Below are positions 50,345-59,632 of a stretch of 64,000 nt of DNA, one piece after another. Numbering within the stretch: position 1 is the stretch's first letter; the number at the start of each line of letters is the position of its first letter. The notes beneath the pieces are model-generated. The model saw only the letters and a program-made list of their open reading frames with translations, was not told where the DNA came from and did no database searches. The stretch is from positions 1 through 64,000 of the forward strand of contig CAYRFE010000014.1 in the NCBI GenBank assembly GCA_964423645.1, given 5' to 3'. A program made the translations under genes and the position numbers. The DNA comes from CAYRFE01 sp964423645 [NCBI: uncultured bacterium] (GTDB lineage Bacteria > Macinerneyibacteriota > Macinerneyibacteria > Macinerneyibacteriales).

Positions 50345-51058
50345 CTAACGGATGGGAACAGTTTTAATTGTAAATGATTTTTCGTTGGGAGAAAATGAGG
50401 TGACGGTGTGATTTTCAAGCAATGTCCAGGTGTAATCTCCGAAAGGATCGGTGCTGACCATGAGGAGGTCATTCTGTAATGAATAGTAGAGTGTGTAATA
50501 ATCTTCTTCAACGCAACAGGTGCGAATACAATACATGGTTGCGTCATGTAAAATTATGGCATTAGCGGACGTGTAGTTACTGCTTTTGTGATAAATAGTG
50601 GTGCTTACATGGTACACAGCGTCATGAAAAGACCGGCAATCGTCGGCAGATCGAGCAATCGCGTCCGCAATTATTCGCGAGTCACAGACATCTTTTGTGC
50701 CGGTGAAGGCTGAAAACAACTCTTGTGCATCATAGATAGTTCCGTTATGCATAAAAAGAAACGGACCATGTCGAGTATTTTCAATAAAAGGGTGTACATT
50801 CTCGATTGTTTTTGCGCCGAAACTACTTTTTCGTGCATGCATTACGGCAGCGGTGGACGTGACTGCATCCAGTGTGGTATCATGTTGCCATATGGGCTCG
50901 ATAGCCTTATGAATGATGAATTGCCGGTCATAGTAGGCAATTCCATAGCCATCGGCATGTGGTGCGTGGGAGCTGAATTCAGCCATATGAGATAATGTAT
51001 CAATATAACTACCTAATTGAAATGGTGTATGAGAAATTATTGCGAACATTCGGCACAT
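50345..51058 (-). CDS. class II glutamine amidotransferase (GATase_4/YafJ-like)
   Basis: 237 aa from ATG 51058, chosen because AGGAGGT precedes it and the second residue is then the N-terminal nucleophile Cys (MCRMFAII). Ntn-hydrolase blocks: HADGYGIAYYD, VMHARKSSFG, ENVHPF, GPFLFMHNGTIYD. No synthetase domain is attached. The substrate is unknown; relatives act in amide hydrolysis of small gamma-glutamyl compounds. Own promoter TTGATG-N17-TAGTAT. Confidence 0.85.
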   Translation of the reverse strand: MCRMFAIISHTPFQLGSYIDTLSHMAEFSSHAPHADGYGIAYYDRQFIIHKAIEPIWQHDTTLDAVTSTAAVMHARKSSFGAKTIENVHPFIENTRHGPFLFMHNGTIYDAQELFSAFTGTKDVCDSRIIADAIARSADDCRSFHDAVYHVSTTIYHKSSNYTSANAIILHDATMYCIRTCCVEEDYYTLYYSLQNDLLMVSTDPFGDYTWTLLENHTVTSFSPNEKSFTIKTVPIR

Positions 51059-51080
51059 ATAAACCTCCTGTGGAGGGATG

Positions 51081-51109
51081 ATACTATCATAGATTTTTTC
51101 ACACATCAA
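51081..51109 (-). promoter_or_regulatory. promoter of the class II amidotransferase gene
   Basis: Leftward TTGATG-N17-TAGTAT. Confidence 0.6.
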
Positions 51110-51138
51110 TAATTGCGTTAATCTTATCGGTCTTCGGA

Positions 51139-51167
51139 TTGACTTTTTATCCATGCTGTAGTATAGT
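51139..51167 (+). promoter_or_regulatory. promoter of plsX
   Basis: TTGACT-N17-TATAGT; +1 near 51174 gives a leader of only about 13 nt before ATG 51187. Confidence 0.7.
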
Positions 51168-51186
51168 GATTGGCGAGGTGGTGTAT

Positions 51187-52212
51187 ATGAAGACGATAAT
51201 TCTTGATGCGATGGGGACGGATGCACGCCCGAATGCAGAAATTCTTGGTGCGTATCAGGCGCTTAAAAATAATCCCAATATCATATTAAAAATGGTGGGA
51301 AAGCGTGCATTACTTGAAAAAAAACTCAAGCATTTTGAATATGATCCGGAGCGACTTATCATTGTTGATGCCACCGATGAGGTCGAAATGTCTGAGACGC
51401 CGACAAAAGCCTTGAAAGAAAAGAAAAATTCCTCGATGGCGGTCGGTATGCGGATGTTACGTCAAAACGAAGGCGATGCTTTCATCAGTGCCGGTAATAC
51501 AGGTGCGGTAATGGCATATGCTCTTGTCGAGATCGGACGAATTCAAAGTATTCAGCGTCCCGCAATCGCGACAATCATTCCCACGCCTTACGGCCATACT
51601 ATCTTAACCGATTCAGGGGCGAATGCAGATTGTAAACCGATACATTTGCTTCATTTTGCAATAATGGCGGATGTTTATGCGCGGCTTGTATTCAATAAAG
51701 AAAAACCTCGAATCGGATTATTGAGTAATGGCGAAGAAAAAGAAAAAGGTAACGAACTGACGAAACAAGCTAATAAATTGATCAGCGATACGCCGTTTTT
51801 AAATTTCGTCGGTAATGTTGAAGGGCGCGATATTCTCAGCGGTGAAGTTGATGTTGTCGTATGCGACGGATTTACCGGGAATATTGTTTTAAAAGCTGTT
51901 GAGAGTTTATTCAAATTCATTTTTAAATTATTTAAATCCGAAGTGTCTCGTCATATTCTTGCGAAGATCGGTGTTTTATTTCTTATGCCGTCGATTAAAC
52001 GGATATTGAAAAAAACCGATTATGCTGAATTTGGCGGTGCACCGCTTCTCGGTGTAAAAAAACCTGTCATGATCTGTCATGGAAGTTCGAATGAAAAAGC
52101 GATAAAAAATGCCATTTTATATACCTATAAATACCTTTGTAATGATGTCACGGCAGAGCTTACCAAGGAATTGAAGAAATTCAAAACATTACATATCAAC
52201 GAAGAAGAATAA
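51187..52212 (+). CDS. plsX: phosphate acyltransferase PlsX
   Basis: 341 aa. Makes acyl-phosphate from acyl-ACP for phospholipid synthesis. MKTIILDAMGTDARPNAEI corresponds to the usual DAMGGDxxP start with a small deviation; FISAGNTGAVMAYAL, ILTDSGANADCKP, LLSNGEEKEKGNEL, GNVEGRDI and CDGFTGNIVLK fit PlsX throughout. It stands alone here rather than with rpmF, fabH or acpP. Confidence 0.9.
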   Translation: MKTIILDAMGTDARPNAEILGAYQALKNNPNIILKMVGKRALLEKKLKHFEYDPERLIIVDATDEVEMSETPTKALKEKKNSSMAVGMRMLRQNEGDAFISAGNTGAVMAYALVEIGRIQSIQRPAIATIIPTPYGHTILTDSGANADCKPIHLLHFAIMADVYARLVFNKEKPRIGLLSNGEEKEKGNELTKQANKLISDTPFLNFVGNVEGRDILSGEVDVVVCDGFTGNIVLKAVESLFKFIFKLFKSEVSRHILAKIGVLFLMPSIKRILKKTDYAEFGGAPLLGVKKPVMICHGSSNEKAIKNAILYTYKYLCNDVTAELTKELKKFKTLHINEEE

Positions 52213-52216
52213 AGGC

Positions 52217-52252
52217 GCATGTTCGGTCATTCCAAGAAGTGACCGATCATGC
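52217..52252 (+). terminator. hairpin after plsX
   Basis: GCATGTTCGGTCA with TGACCGATCATGC, one mismatch, no T-run; the only terminator-like structure after plsX. Confidence 0.4.
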
Positions 52253-52370
52253 TTACAGGAGTATGGATATTTTTAAATAAGAATAATCAAGATTGTCCGG
52301 CACCGAAAGTTATACCCGGCATATTATCGTGCATATGTATCATTTAAATACAAAAATACAGTAGATGTTT

Positions 52371-52456
52371 AACTTGTTATATAGTGGGGATTTCGTCCCC
52401 ACACCCCGGTTCTCAAGCTGTCATGAAACGAGAGATTTTGAATTTTGCAAAGGTCT
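52371..52456. repeat. dispersed TIR element, copy 8 (half)
   Basis: TTGTTATATAGTGGGGA, TTTCGTCCCCACACCCC, then GATTTTGAATTTTGCAAAGG-TCT end. Only one half of the element is present. The rest of the 52253-52598 gap shows nothing else. Confidence 0.6.
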
Positions 52457-52598
52457 TTAACGTGTATTTCCCGCCCTTCTCCTACAATTTCCGCATACCA
52501 TGTTGTACAAGCAGCCAAGAATTAGACTTTATTGAATTTCCCAAAATTCTCGTATCCTATATTTAGTGTTTAACAGCTTTTGTGTGTGCGTATGTTTT

Positions 52599-52625
52599 AA
52601 AAAAAAGGCAGGAATATGACCTGCC
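52599..52625 (-). terminator. intrinsic terminator of the S9 peptidase gene
   Basis: Leftward GGCAGG-TCATATT-CCTGCC followed by T8. Confidence 0.85.
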
Positions 52626-52649
52626 TGTTACGAAGTAGTATTTGAGATA

Positions 52650-55034
52650 TTATTTCTTGTTTTTTACGTATGCGTCAAACCATTCCAACATTTCTGCTAA
52701 GACGTGTAAATTTGATTCCTCAGCATAGTAGCCGTGTTCTTCAAAGGGCAGAATGACCAAACGAGCGGTGGCACCGTTTACTTGCAACGCTTGAAACATT
52801 CGTTCGGATTGGATCGGATAAGTACCCGGATTCGGATCGTTTTCACCATGAATAAGTAACAAAGGTTCATTGATTTTTTCTGCAAACATGAAAGGCGAGG
52901 CTTTGATATAAAAGTCCTTTGCCTGCCATAATGAGCGACGTTCTGATTGAAATCCAAATGGAGTGAGCGTGCGATTATACGCACCGCTTCGTGCAATTCC
53001 TGCAGCACAAATATCACTATGTGCTAATACAGTGGCAGTCATATACGCCCCGTAACTATGCCCGGTGATACCCACGCGTTTCGGGTCTATAATACCGCGA
53101 GAATCAAGATACTTTATCGCAGCATCAACACTCTCGATCGTCTGTTCAATAAACGTGTTATTGACGGTTTCCACATCTCCGACTATGGGTATAGACGCGT
53201 CATCCAATACCGCGTAACCGTGCAGAACGCAGTAGATTAACGAACTTCCCCAAAATGTGATAAATCGATTCGGTGATGACGATACTTGCCCTGCGGTATC
53301 AGTATCGGTATATTCCGTAGGATAGGCTGAAATAACAAGTGGTAATCGTTCACCGTTATAATTTGCAGGAAGATAGAGTGTGCCGGAAAGTTTCACGCCG
53401 TCTTTTCTGGTATACGTGACCATTTCTTTTTTTAAACCGGTCAGTTCAGGATACGGGTTGGTGAATGACGTGAGTTCTTTTTCTTGCATATCCGGTAACG
53501 ATACGATCCGATAATTACGCGGCTCTGCAGGAGACTCGGTGCGGATAATTATTTTTGAAAAATCTTTTTTATAAATGGCGTTCACCGTTTCATGACGGTC
53601 CTTACGAGAACGGAACAGAATTGTTTTTTCTTTTGTTTCAAGATTAATGGATGCTAAATACGGTTTATTTCCCTCAGGAGTTGCACCGGTTGTATTATTG
53701 AAGTAAATAGTATTGCCGGTCTGTCTATACACCAATTCTCCGCGAAGCGTGCGATAGTCAATAATATCCCCGGGTGCGTTATAACTGTCGCGGGTACTTA
53801 GCCTGAAAAGAGGAAGACGTTTAAAGGAAGGCAGCAACACTCTATCGGTCGTGTAAAAACGAGTATCGGCATTGTACTCATATAAAAGCGCTTCTTTTCC
53901 GTTTTCTGACCAACTTAATCCTGAATAACGGGCAACAGTCCTGGTAAGCTCTTTAGGTTTGTTTTTAAAGGGAGCCGTCAGCATCATTATTTTGTCACGA
54001 TGTGTAACCTTTGTTTTGGGATCTCCGTTATCAAGTGCTTCGGCCCACACAAGTGTCGCATCTTGCAAGGCTTGCCATTCAAAACTTCTCGGACCGATGT
54101 ATGCACCTCCCGGTAATGTGTCTCCCGTTAAACCTCGACTGATCAATGTTCGTACAACAGTACCGTTTTTGTCCCACAATTCGGTCACACGCGGGAAATT
54201 CCAATATCCGAATTGATAGGAGTACGGTCGAATAATTCTGGTGACAAGAAAATAGTTGTTATCGGGTGATGGGATCATACTGCTGTAAATTGCGGGAGTA
54301 CCGATTTTTTTAATTGAAATCGTTGTAAGATCAATGATCACCGCTTGTGATGTGAAATAATAATCAAAAAGTTTCTCATCGTGGATGTTTTTTAATAGAT
54401 TGGTCGTCATTCGTTGTCTGTTGACCTTTCCCTTTGTTTCTTCGATAACAGGTGATTCGGGAACCAGCGGTGCGTGCGGCGGATCGGTACGTGTATCAGG
54501 GATTGTCCGAACAAGGATGTGTTTGCCGTTATTCATCCAAAGAATATTGTCATTCAGTGAGGCATTTAATCGAATTCCGGGAATACGTTTTGTTTTTCCT
54601 GTCGCGATATCTAGTATCCACAGATATAATCCGTCCGTTTCTTCTGTGGTAATAATCGCTTTTTCACGGTTCGGAGATACGCTGACTGAACGGATAAGCG
54701 TTTCCGGATTGAATACCACCGGCACTGTCAGATCGGTCTCATAATGGCGAATGGTCAGGGATGTATACGGCATTTGTTCGATCGATGCATTCAAACGTGG
54801 TGCGATGAGTGTACCGGCCAATGCTAACTGGGGTTCGGCAAGGGTTTGAAGTTTTGCCATTCTTCTGTAGGTCATTTCAAATCCGAATGTCGCATAGGAA
54901 ACGGTATATATATAGGGAGCTGAAGGAGCATCAAATACTTTTCGAATATGCTCCGGGGGATTTTTGTACTCTGATGACCATAATGCAGTATACAGAAAAC
55001 TTAAAAATACGACACATAATAAACTAAATTTCAT
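52650..55034 (-). CDS. exported S9-family serine peptidase (S9D/glutamyl endopeptidase-like)
   Basis: 794 aa from ATG 55034 behind GGAGGTG. Signal peptide MKFSLLCVVFLSFLYTALWS. The N-terminal 500 residues are a beta-propeller; the C-terminal 260 form the alpha/beta hydrolase with the Ser in GITGHSYGAYMTA (about residue 660), Asp in HGENDPNPG and His in LPFEEHGYY. The GHSYGA-x-M motif and SIPIVGDVETVNN block point to the S9D branch (chloroplast glutamyl endopeptidase relatives) rather than DPP IV. Acts on small peptides outside the cytoplasm. Confidence 0.88.
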   Translation of the reverse strand: MKFSLLCVVFLSFLYTALWSSEYKNPPEHIRKVFDAPSAPYIYTVSYATFGFEMTYRRMAKLQTLAEPQLALAGTLIAPRLNASIEQMPYTSLTIRHYETDLTVPVVFNPETLIRSVSVSPNREKAIITTEETDGLYLWILDIATGKTKRIPGIRLNASLNDNILWMNNGKHILVRTIPDTRTDPPHAPLVPESPVIEETKGKVNRQRMTTNLLKNIHDEKLFDYYFTSQAVIIDLTTISIKKIGTPAIYSSMIPSPDNNYFLVTRIIRPYSYQFGYWNFPRVTELWDKNGTVVRTLISRGLTGDTLPGGAYIGPRSFEWQALQDATLVWAEALDNGDPKTKVTHRDKIMMLTAPFKNKPKELTRTVARYSGLSWSENGKEALLYEYNADTRFYTTDRVLLPSFKRLPLFRLSTRDSYNAPGDIIDYRTLRGELVYRQTGNTIYFNNTTGATPEGNKPYLASINLETKEKTILFRSRKDRHETVNAIYKKDFSKIIIRTESPAEPRNYRIVSLPDMQEKELTSFTNPYPELTGLKKEMVTYTRKDGVKLSGTLYLPANYNGERLPLVISAYPTEYTDTDTAGQVSSSPNRFITFWGSSLIYCVLHGYAVLDDASIPIVGDVETVNNTFIEQTIESVDAAIKYLDSRGIIDPKRVGITGHSYGAYMTATVLAHSDICAAGIARSGAYNRTLTPFGFQSERRSLWQAKDFYIKASPFMFAEKINEPLLLIHGENDPNPGTYPIQSERMFQALQVNGATARLVILPFEEHGYYAEESNLHVLAEMLEWFDAYVKNKK

Positions 55035-55098
55035 AGCACACCTCCATAGACGTACATACGTGATTAAGGTGTTTTGTTGCAATGTGCACAATTATTAA

Positions 55099-55187
55099 GG
55101 GGTTAAATTGTTCTATAGTTTGGACTTCGTCCCACCCCTTTTGAGAAAATAAAGATAGGTTGTAAATTTTGAATTTTGCAAAGGTCT
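55099..55187. repeat. dispersed TIR element, copy 9 (half)
   Basis: GGGGTTAAATTGTTCTATAG, TGGACTTCGTCCCACCCC, GAGAAAATAAAGA, and the end AATTTTGCAAAGGTCT. Same half as copy 8. Confidence 0.6.
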
Positions 55188-55229
55188 GAATTTGATTAAA
55201 TCGGACGGCGTGAAGTGCTCTGATATCTC

Positions 55230-55257
55230 TTGACAATGATCATAGTTGCCGTACAGT
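55230..55257 (+). promoter_or_regulatory. promoter of the solute-binding protein gene at 55.3 kb
   Basis: TTGACA-N16-TACAGT; +1 near 55264, five bases before the proposed GTG start. Confidence 0.5.
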
Positions 55258-55268
55258 ATAGTGAAAGG

Positions 55269-56036
55269 GTGGTATATACGAGAACTCTATGTGCTTTCTG
55301 CATAGTATTATTCTGTGTGTCGTTCGGTTATACAAAGACCATCACTATTGTATCGGATGAATGGATGCCGTATACGGGTTTTGCAAAAACGAATGAAGGG
55401 TATCTCATCGATATATTTCGAGTTATATTCGAAAAGAATGGCTATATTGTTGAAGCAAAAAGCATTCCGTGGTCACGAGCAGTGATTGAGACCGAAAGAG
55501 GTACATATGATGCGATAGCCGGTGCGTACAGAACTGATGTCCCCGGGTTTGTTTTACCTGACATTGAACAAGGAATCGGTATAGATATGTTCTTCACACT
55601 TAAAGAAAGCACATGGACATTTACAGGCATTTCCTCTCTTGAATTTGTTACACTCGGTGTGGTAAAAGATTACTCATACGGTCGGGAAATCGATACATAT
55701 ATTAAAAAAAACATTCATGATGTTTCAAGAATCAATTCATTGCCCGGTGACGACAACCTGCTTCATCGAATGTTGAATTTGTTGCGACACGGGAGGATCG
55801 GTGCTTTTATCGAAAATAAGGATGTATTATATTTTGTATTTGATACAAACGAGATCCTCGATATCAGGGAAGCGGGAACGCGGGGCAGCGACAATATATA
55901 TATAGCTTTTTCGCCGAACAATCCAAAATCAAAGGAATACGCAAAAATATTGTCAGACGGATTACGTCACTTGCGACAAAGTGGTGAATTGGCCGTGATA
56001 TTAAAAAAATACTCTCTGAACGATTGGAGAAAATAA
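55269..56036 (+). CDS. periplasmic solute-binding protein family 3 (amino acid-type)
   Basis: About 255 aa. I place the start at GTG 55269, giving the signal peptide VVYTRTLCAFCIVLFCVSFG. Upstream in-frame codons overlap the promoter, whose -35 is the TTG at 55230. The SBP_bac_3 pattern is seen: ITIVSDEWMPYTGF, EGYLIDIFRVIFEKNGY, PWSRAVIETERGTYDAIAG, GVVKDYSYG. No ABC permease or ATPase gene is adjacent, so it may feed a distant transporter or act as a sensor. The chemoreceptor gene follows 85 bp later. Confidence 0.8.
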   Translation: MVYTRTLCAFCIVLFCVSFGYTKTITIVSDEWMPYTGFAKTNEGYLIDIFRVIFEKNGYIVEAKSIPWSRAVIETERGTYDAIAGAYRTDVPGFVLPDIEQGIGIDMFFTLKESTWTFTGISSLEFVTLGVVKDYSYGREIDTYIKKNIHDVSRINSLPGDDNLLHRMLNLLRHGRIGAFIENKDVLYFVFDTNEILDIREAGTRGSDNIYIAFSPNNPKSKEYAKILSDGLRHLRQSGELAVILKKYSLNDWRK

Positions 56037-56063
56037 TATTTGACAAACGCTATTTTTATTGTA

Positions 56064-56092
56064 TTGCCACTTTTTTGCAAAGTGTGTATACT
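56064..56092 (+). promoter_or_regulatory. promoter of the chemoreceptor gene
   Basis: TTGCCA-N17-TATACT, 30 bp before the ATG. Confidence 0.6.
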
Positions 56093-56121
56093 GAATGGGA
56101 TGCTATTTTAAGGAGGAAAAG

Positions 56122-58203
56122 ATGAAAAACTCAATTATCACTAAGGTAAGTATGTCTGTTATTGTGACGGCATTGCTCGCGGTGAGTATTGTTTTGGTTA
56201 TTATTGCGTTGTGGTCGAATAGCAATGCCAAAAAATCCGCTTTACACGAAGCGCAACTTATGGCCGAGCGGTATGCGGAACAGATCGATGCACGATTTGA
56301 GATATCAATGGTATCTGCACGGGATATTGCGATCATATTTCAAGGAAAGAATAATTTCGCACCTGAAGTTCGCAGGGAGGTCTTTAACCAGATTTTATAT
56401 AATTCCATTGAGCATAATTCGGATTTTTTGGGGATATGGAGCGTCTGGGAGCCCAATACAATCGATGGTAATGACATTGAGTTTATCAATATTCCCAACA
56501 ATACTGATCTGGGAAGGTTTTCCCCCTCATGGTATCGAAGTGACGGTGTCATAAAGCGTGAGGAGGCAAATATACTCGAAGCAGAGATGGCCTTAGAGGA
56601 CTACTATACTATACCGAAAACAAACTTGATCGAGACCATTCTCGATCCGTATCTGTACTCGTATACCGGTGACAAAAAGGATGAGATTCTGATGACCTCC
56701 ACCGTGGTACCGATTCTTGAAAACGGTTCATTGCAGTATATGGTCGGTATTGATTTTGCCCTTGATGTGTTCAATAATGTGACCGATTCAATTAAGCCGT
56801 ATGGTAAAGGATATTCATTTATTGTTGCCAATAACGGTGTGTTCGTCGCGCATCCCGTCAAGACGATACTCGGTAAAAATATCGCAGAGGTTGATCCTGA
56901 ATATAATAAGACGTATTCTGTCGCGGAGAAAATTAAAAAAGGAGAATCGTTTCATTTTTACAAAAAATCTACCAAAGACGGGAGTACGTCACTCACGTAT
57001 TTTGTGCCGTTTACGGTTGGGAAATCAAGCACTCCGTGGACGTTTGCAGTGTCGGTACCGATTGATACGGTACTTGCGGATACTCGAAAAGCGACCCGTT
57101 TTTTGATCCTGATAGGTTTTCTTGCGTTAAGTTCGATCGCTTTTATTACGTGGATTGTGGTGCGTCTTCAAATGCGCCCTATTCAACACCTCGTGCTTCG
57201 CGCAAAAGATCTCGCGGAGGGCGATGCTGATCTTACCAAGAGCATTGCCGTTGAAAGCCGGGATGAATTGGGTGAGCTTGCCGAATGGTTCAATAAGTTT
57301 ATCCAACGGATACACGTGCTTGTTATTGATGTGAAATCAAGTGCACTGAATGTGAGCGCGGCGGCGGAGCAAATATCATCATCTGCCGAAGAACTTGCAT
57401 CGACTGCGCTTGAACAAAGCGAACAGGCTCAAGATATTGCGACTGCCCTGAATGAATTGTCGGTCACCTCTGAGAGTATTTCCTCGTCAATGGAGGATAC
57501 ACGTAAAGTCACTGATGAATCCTCGCAGGATACACAACGGGGAGGGCATATCATTCAAAAGACAATAGAGGGGCTTCATTCTATTGATAACCAAGCCGCA
57601 AATCTCTCAACTATTATTAGCAACCTCGGACAATCAACCGATAAAATAGGGAGTATCATCACCGTCATTGACGATATCGCAGATCAAACCAATCTTCTTG
57701 CGCTTAATGCGGCAATTGAAGCGGCACGTGCGGGAGAGGCAGGAAAGGGATTTGCCGTGGTCGCCGATGAAGTGCGGAAGTTAGCAGAAAAGACCGCCGA
57801 GGCAACCAAAGAGATCGCGCAAATTATAAAAACATTGCAATCGGAATCAGAAAAAGCAGACAGTTCAATGATTGATGTGACCAGAGAAGTGAAAAACGGG
57901 GTGACGCTCGGGCAAGAATCACTTGAAGTATTGCAGACGATCATCGCGTCCAGTGACCAGATCCTTGAGTCAACGGCGACGGTTGCCGCCGCGATCGCAG
58001 AAGAAACGGCAACAATTGATGAAATTAACAGTAATATACACACGATGGCTTCTTCAAGCGACGAATCATCGAAAGCAGTTCATGAGGTCGCCAAGACAGC
58101 CGAAGAATTGGCACGACAATCGGAACAGTTAAAAGAGTTGGTAGAAAAATTTAAAACTGAAGACAGTGACGAACACGGATTGACCATGAAAAACCTGCAT
58201 TAA
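56122..58203 (+). CDS. methyl-accepting chemotaxis protein with Cache-type sensor
   Basis: 693 aa behind AAGGAGG. TM1 at about 8-30, an extracytoplasmic domain of about 280 residues with dCache features ([47 protein letters not shown]), TM2 at about 312-335, a HAMP domain ([20 protein letters not shown]), then a long signalling coiled coil. The hairpin tip is [19 protein letters not shown], followed by [16 protein letters not shown]. It signals to CheA via CheW. The nearby solute-binding protein may be its ligand-presenting partner, an inference. Confidence 0.95.
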   Translation: MKNSIITKVSMSVIVTALLAVSIVLVIIALWSNSNAKKSALHEAQLMAERYAEQIDARFEISMVSARDIAIIFQGKNNFAPEVRREVFNQILYNSIEHNSDFLGIWSVWEPNTIDGNDIEFINIPNNTDLGRFSPSWYRSDGVIKREEANILEAEMALEDYYTIPKTNLIETILDPYLYSYTGDKKDEILMTSTVVPILENGSLQYMVGIDFALDVFNNVTDSIKPYGKGYSFIVANNGVFVAHPVKTILGKNIAEVDPEYNKTYSVAEKIKKGESFHFYKKSTKDGSTSLTYFVPFTVGKSSTPWTFAVSVPIDTVLADTRKATRFLILIGFLALSSIAFITWIVVRLQMRPIQHLVLRAKDLAEGDADLTKSIAVESRDELGELAEWFNKFIQRIHVLVIDVKSSALNVSAAAEQISSSAEELASTALEQSEQAQDIATALNELSVTSESISSSMEDTRKVTDESSQDTQRGGHIIQKTIEGLHSIDNQAANLSTIISNLGQSTDKIGSIITVIDDIADQTNLLALNAAIEAARAGEAGKGFAVVADEVRKLAEKTAEATKEIAQIIKTLQSESEKADSSMIDVTREVKNGVTLGQESLEVLQTIIASSDQILESTATVAAAIAEETATIDEINSNIHTMASSSDESSKAVHEVAKTAEELARQSEQLKELVEKFKTEDSDEHGLTMKNLH

Positions 58204-58262
58204 ACGGTATTATTCGTAAGTCAGGTAAGAAATATTTTCTTACCTGATTCGGTATAGATTTT

Positions 58263-59486
58263 TTAAGAATGTCCTGAAAGGGATCGCTCCGACCAATCGA
58301 TCGCGGAAAGATACAAATGAGGAACCGGCAGATGAGAGAGTTTCATATCTGAAATATGTTTGGTGACCACATCCCATTGAGCATGTTCAAATGACTCAGC
58401 TAAGAGGCACAGGCGCCCCATTTCTCCCTCATGATAGAGAACAGCCGCAGTAATGTGTTTCGCAAGATGTAATTCTTCCATAATCTCGAGTTTCGGACGA
58501 TCGAGAAATGCATCGATCAATGAAAGCATTCCGGTGAGAAAGTAGTCATCTGATATCCGTGATTTTCCCGTTTCGCGCGCGATTTCTTCGCAAAAACGCC
58601 CTCGGGTCACCGCAAGCGACATCAATTCGGTTGGTTTTTCATTTGCAATATTACTCAGTGCGACGACCGATACCCAACGCTTCAGCTCATCCGAACCGAG
58701 TAATGTCAACGCCTGCAAAATAGAATGTACTGATTGCCGAAATCCGAATGCGGCCGAATTAATGAATTTGAGTAATTTCACCGTAAGAGACATATCGTTT
58801 TTAATGACTTTTTCGATGTCTTTAAAGTTGAATTCCCTCCTATTGATCAATCCTATAAGCCGCATATACGAAAGTTTATTCTCAGGTATTTTTTTTGTTG
58901 TTATAATCACGGGTTTGCTAAAATAATAACCTTGAAATAACTGGTAACCCAACATTACGGCTTCCTCGTAATCATCGATCGTTTCAATTTTTTCTGCCAG
59001 GTATATCATATCCTTGTGACGTGTTTGGATAATGACCTTGGCTCTTTCCAATGGAGATGATAAGCGAAAATCAACTTTAATAATATCGGTAAGCGGTATA
59101 AGCGGTGCCCACGCATCTGAATATACAAAATCATCCAAGGCGATAGTATATCCATTCATTTTTAATTTTTTAATTGCTTTTATAATTTCTTCGTCCGGTG
59201 TCACTGTTTCGAGTATTTCGATAACGATTCTATCCTTCGGAAGGGCAAGCGCTATTTCACTCAGTATCATCGCACGTGAAAAATTAAGAAACATTTTTTG
59301 GTTTCCTCGGACTGCTTTCATACCCATTTGCATAAACGCATTACTGATGACAGAGGACGATGCCATGTCACTGTCGGTAGATGAACGGCAATAATTTTCA
59401 AATCCTGTGCGAAAAAGTAATTCGTAGCCAAACACATGCCGGTTTTTATCCAAAATCGGTTGTCGAGCCATAAAAAGATCGTCCAT
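58263..59486 (-). CDS. EAL-HDOD signalling protein
   Basis: 407 aa from ATG 59486 (GAGGGG upstream). The N-terminal EAL-like domain starts MARQPILDKNRHVFGYELLFR; the signature E-x-L reads YELLFR and IALDDF is kept, while other metal ligands are not apparent, so hydrolysis of c-di-GMP is doubtful. From about residue 200 there is an HDOD domain (LVKLLKFINSAAFGFRQ, SILQALTLLGSDELKRW). This pairing (YuxH/CdgJ type) usually regulates motility or biofilm formation. It converges with the chemoreceptor gene. Confidence 0.88.
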   Translation of the reverse strand: MDDLFMARQPILDKNRHVFGYELLFRTGFENYCRSSTDSDMASSSVISNAFMQMGMKAVRGNQKMFLNFSRAMILSEIALALPKDRIVIEILETVTPDEEIIKAIKKLKMNGYTIALDDFVYSDAWAPLIPLTDIIKVDFRLSSPLERAKVIIQTRHKDMIYLAEKIETIDDYEEAVMLGYQLFQGYYFSKPVIITTKKIPENKLSYMRLIGLINRREFNFKDIEKVIKNDMSLTVKLLKFINSAAFGFRQSVHSILQALTLLGSDELKRWVSVVALSNIANEKPTELMSLAVTRGRFCEEIARETGKSRISDDYFLTGMLSLIDAFLDRPKLEIMEELHLAKHITAAVLYHEGEMGRLCLLAESFEHAQWDVVTKHISDMKLSHLPVPHLYLSAIDWSERSLSGHS

Positions 59487-59510
59487 ACATCCCCTCATCT
59501 CAGAATATAC

Positions 59511-59539
59511 ACTATAGCACAACTATTCGGTTTGCTCAA
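59511..59539 (-). promoter_or_regulatory. promoter of the EAL-HDOD gene
   Basis: Leftward TTGAGC-N17-TATAGT. Confidence 0.65.
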
Positions 59540-59576
59540 TCTGAAAAAAGAGCATGATCTCGTGTTTCGATTTTTA

Positions 59577-59604
59577 TTGACAGTATGAAAATTGTCGATA
59601 GAAT
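59577..59604 (+). promoter_or_regulatory. promoter of the MFS-GDPD operon
   Basis: TTGACA-N16-TAGAAT; an in-frame ATG at 59585 lies inside the spacer and is excluded as a start. Confidence 0.6.
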
Positions 59605-59632
59605 CAGCTTCAGCCGGACGGGGTGCGGCGTT

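Noticed and set aside
5478-55187. CRISPR array
   Set aside because: The repeats are dispersed over 50 kb between genes, vary in length, and have terminal inverted repeats instead of regular spacers.
55230-55268. TTG start at 55230 for the solute-binding protein
   Set aside because: That TTG is the first part of the -35 box TTGACA, so it cannot be within the transcript made from this promoter.
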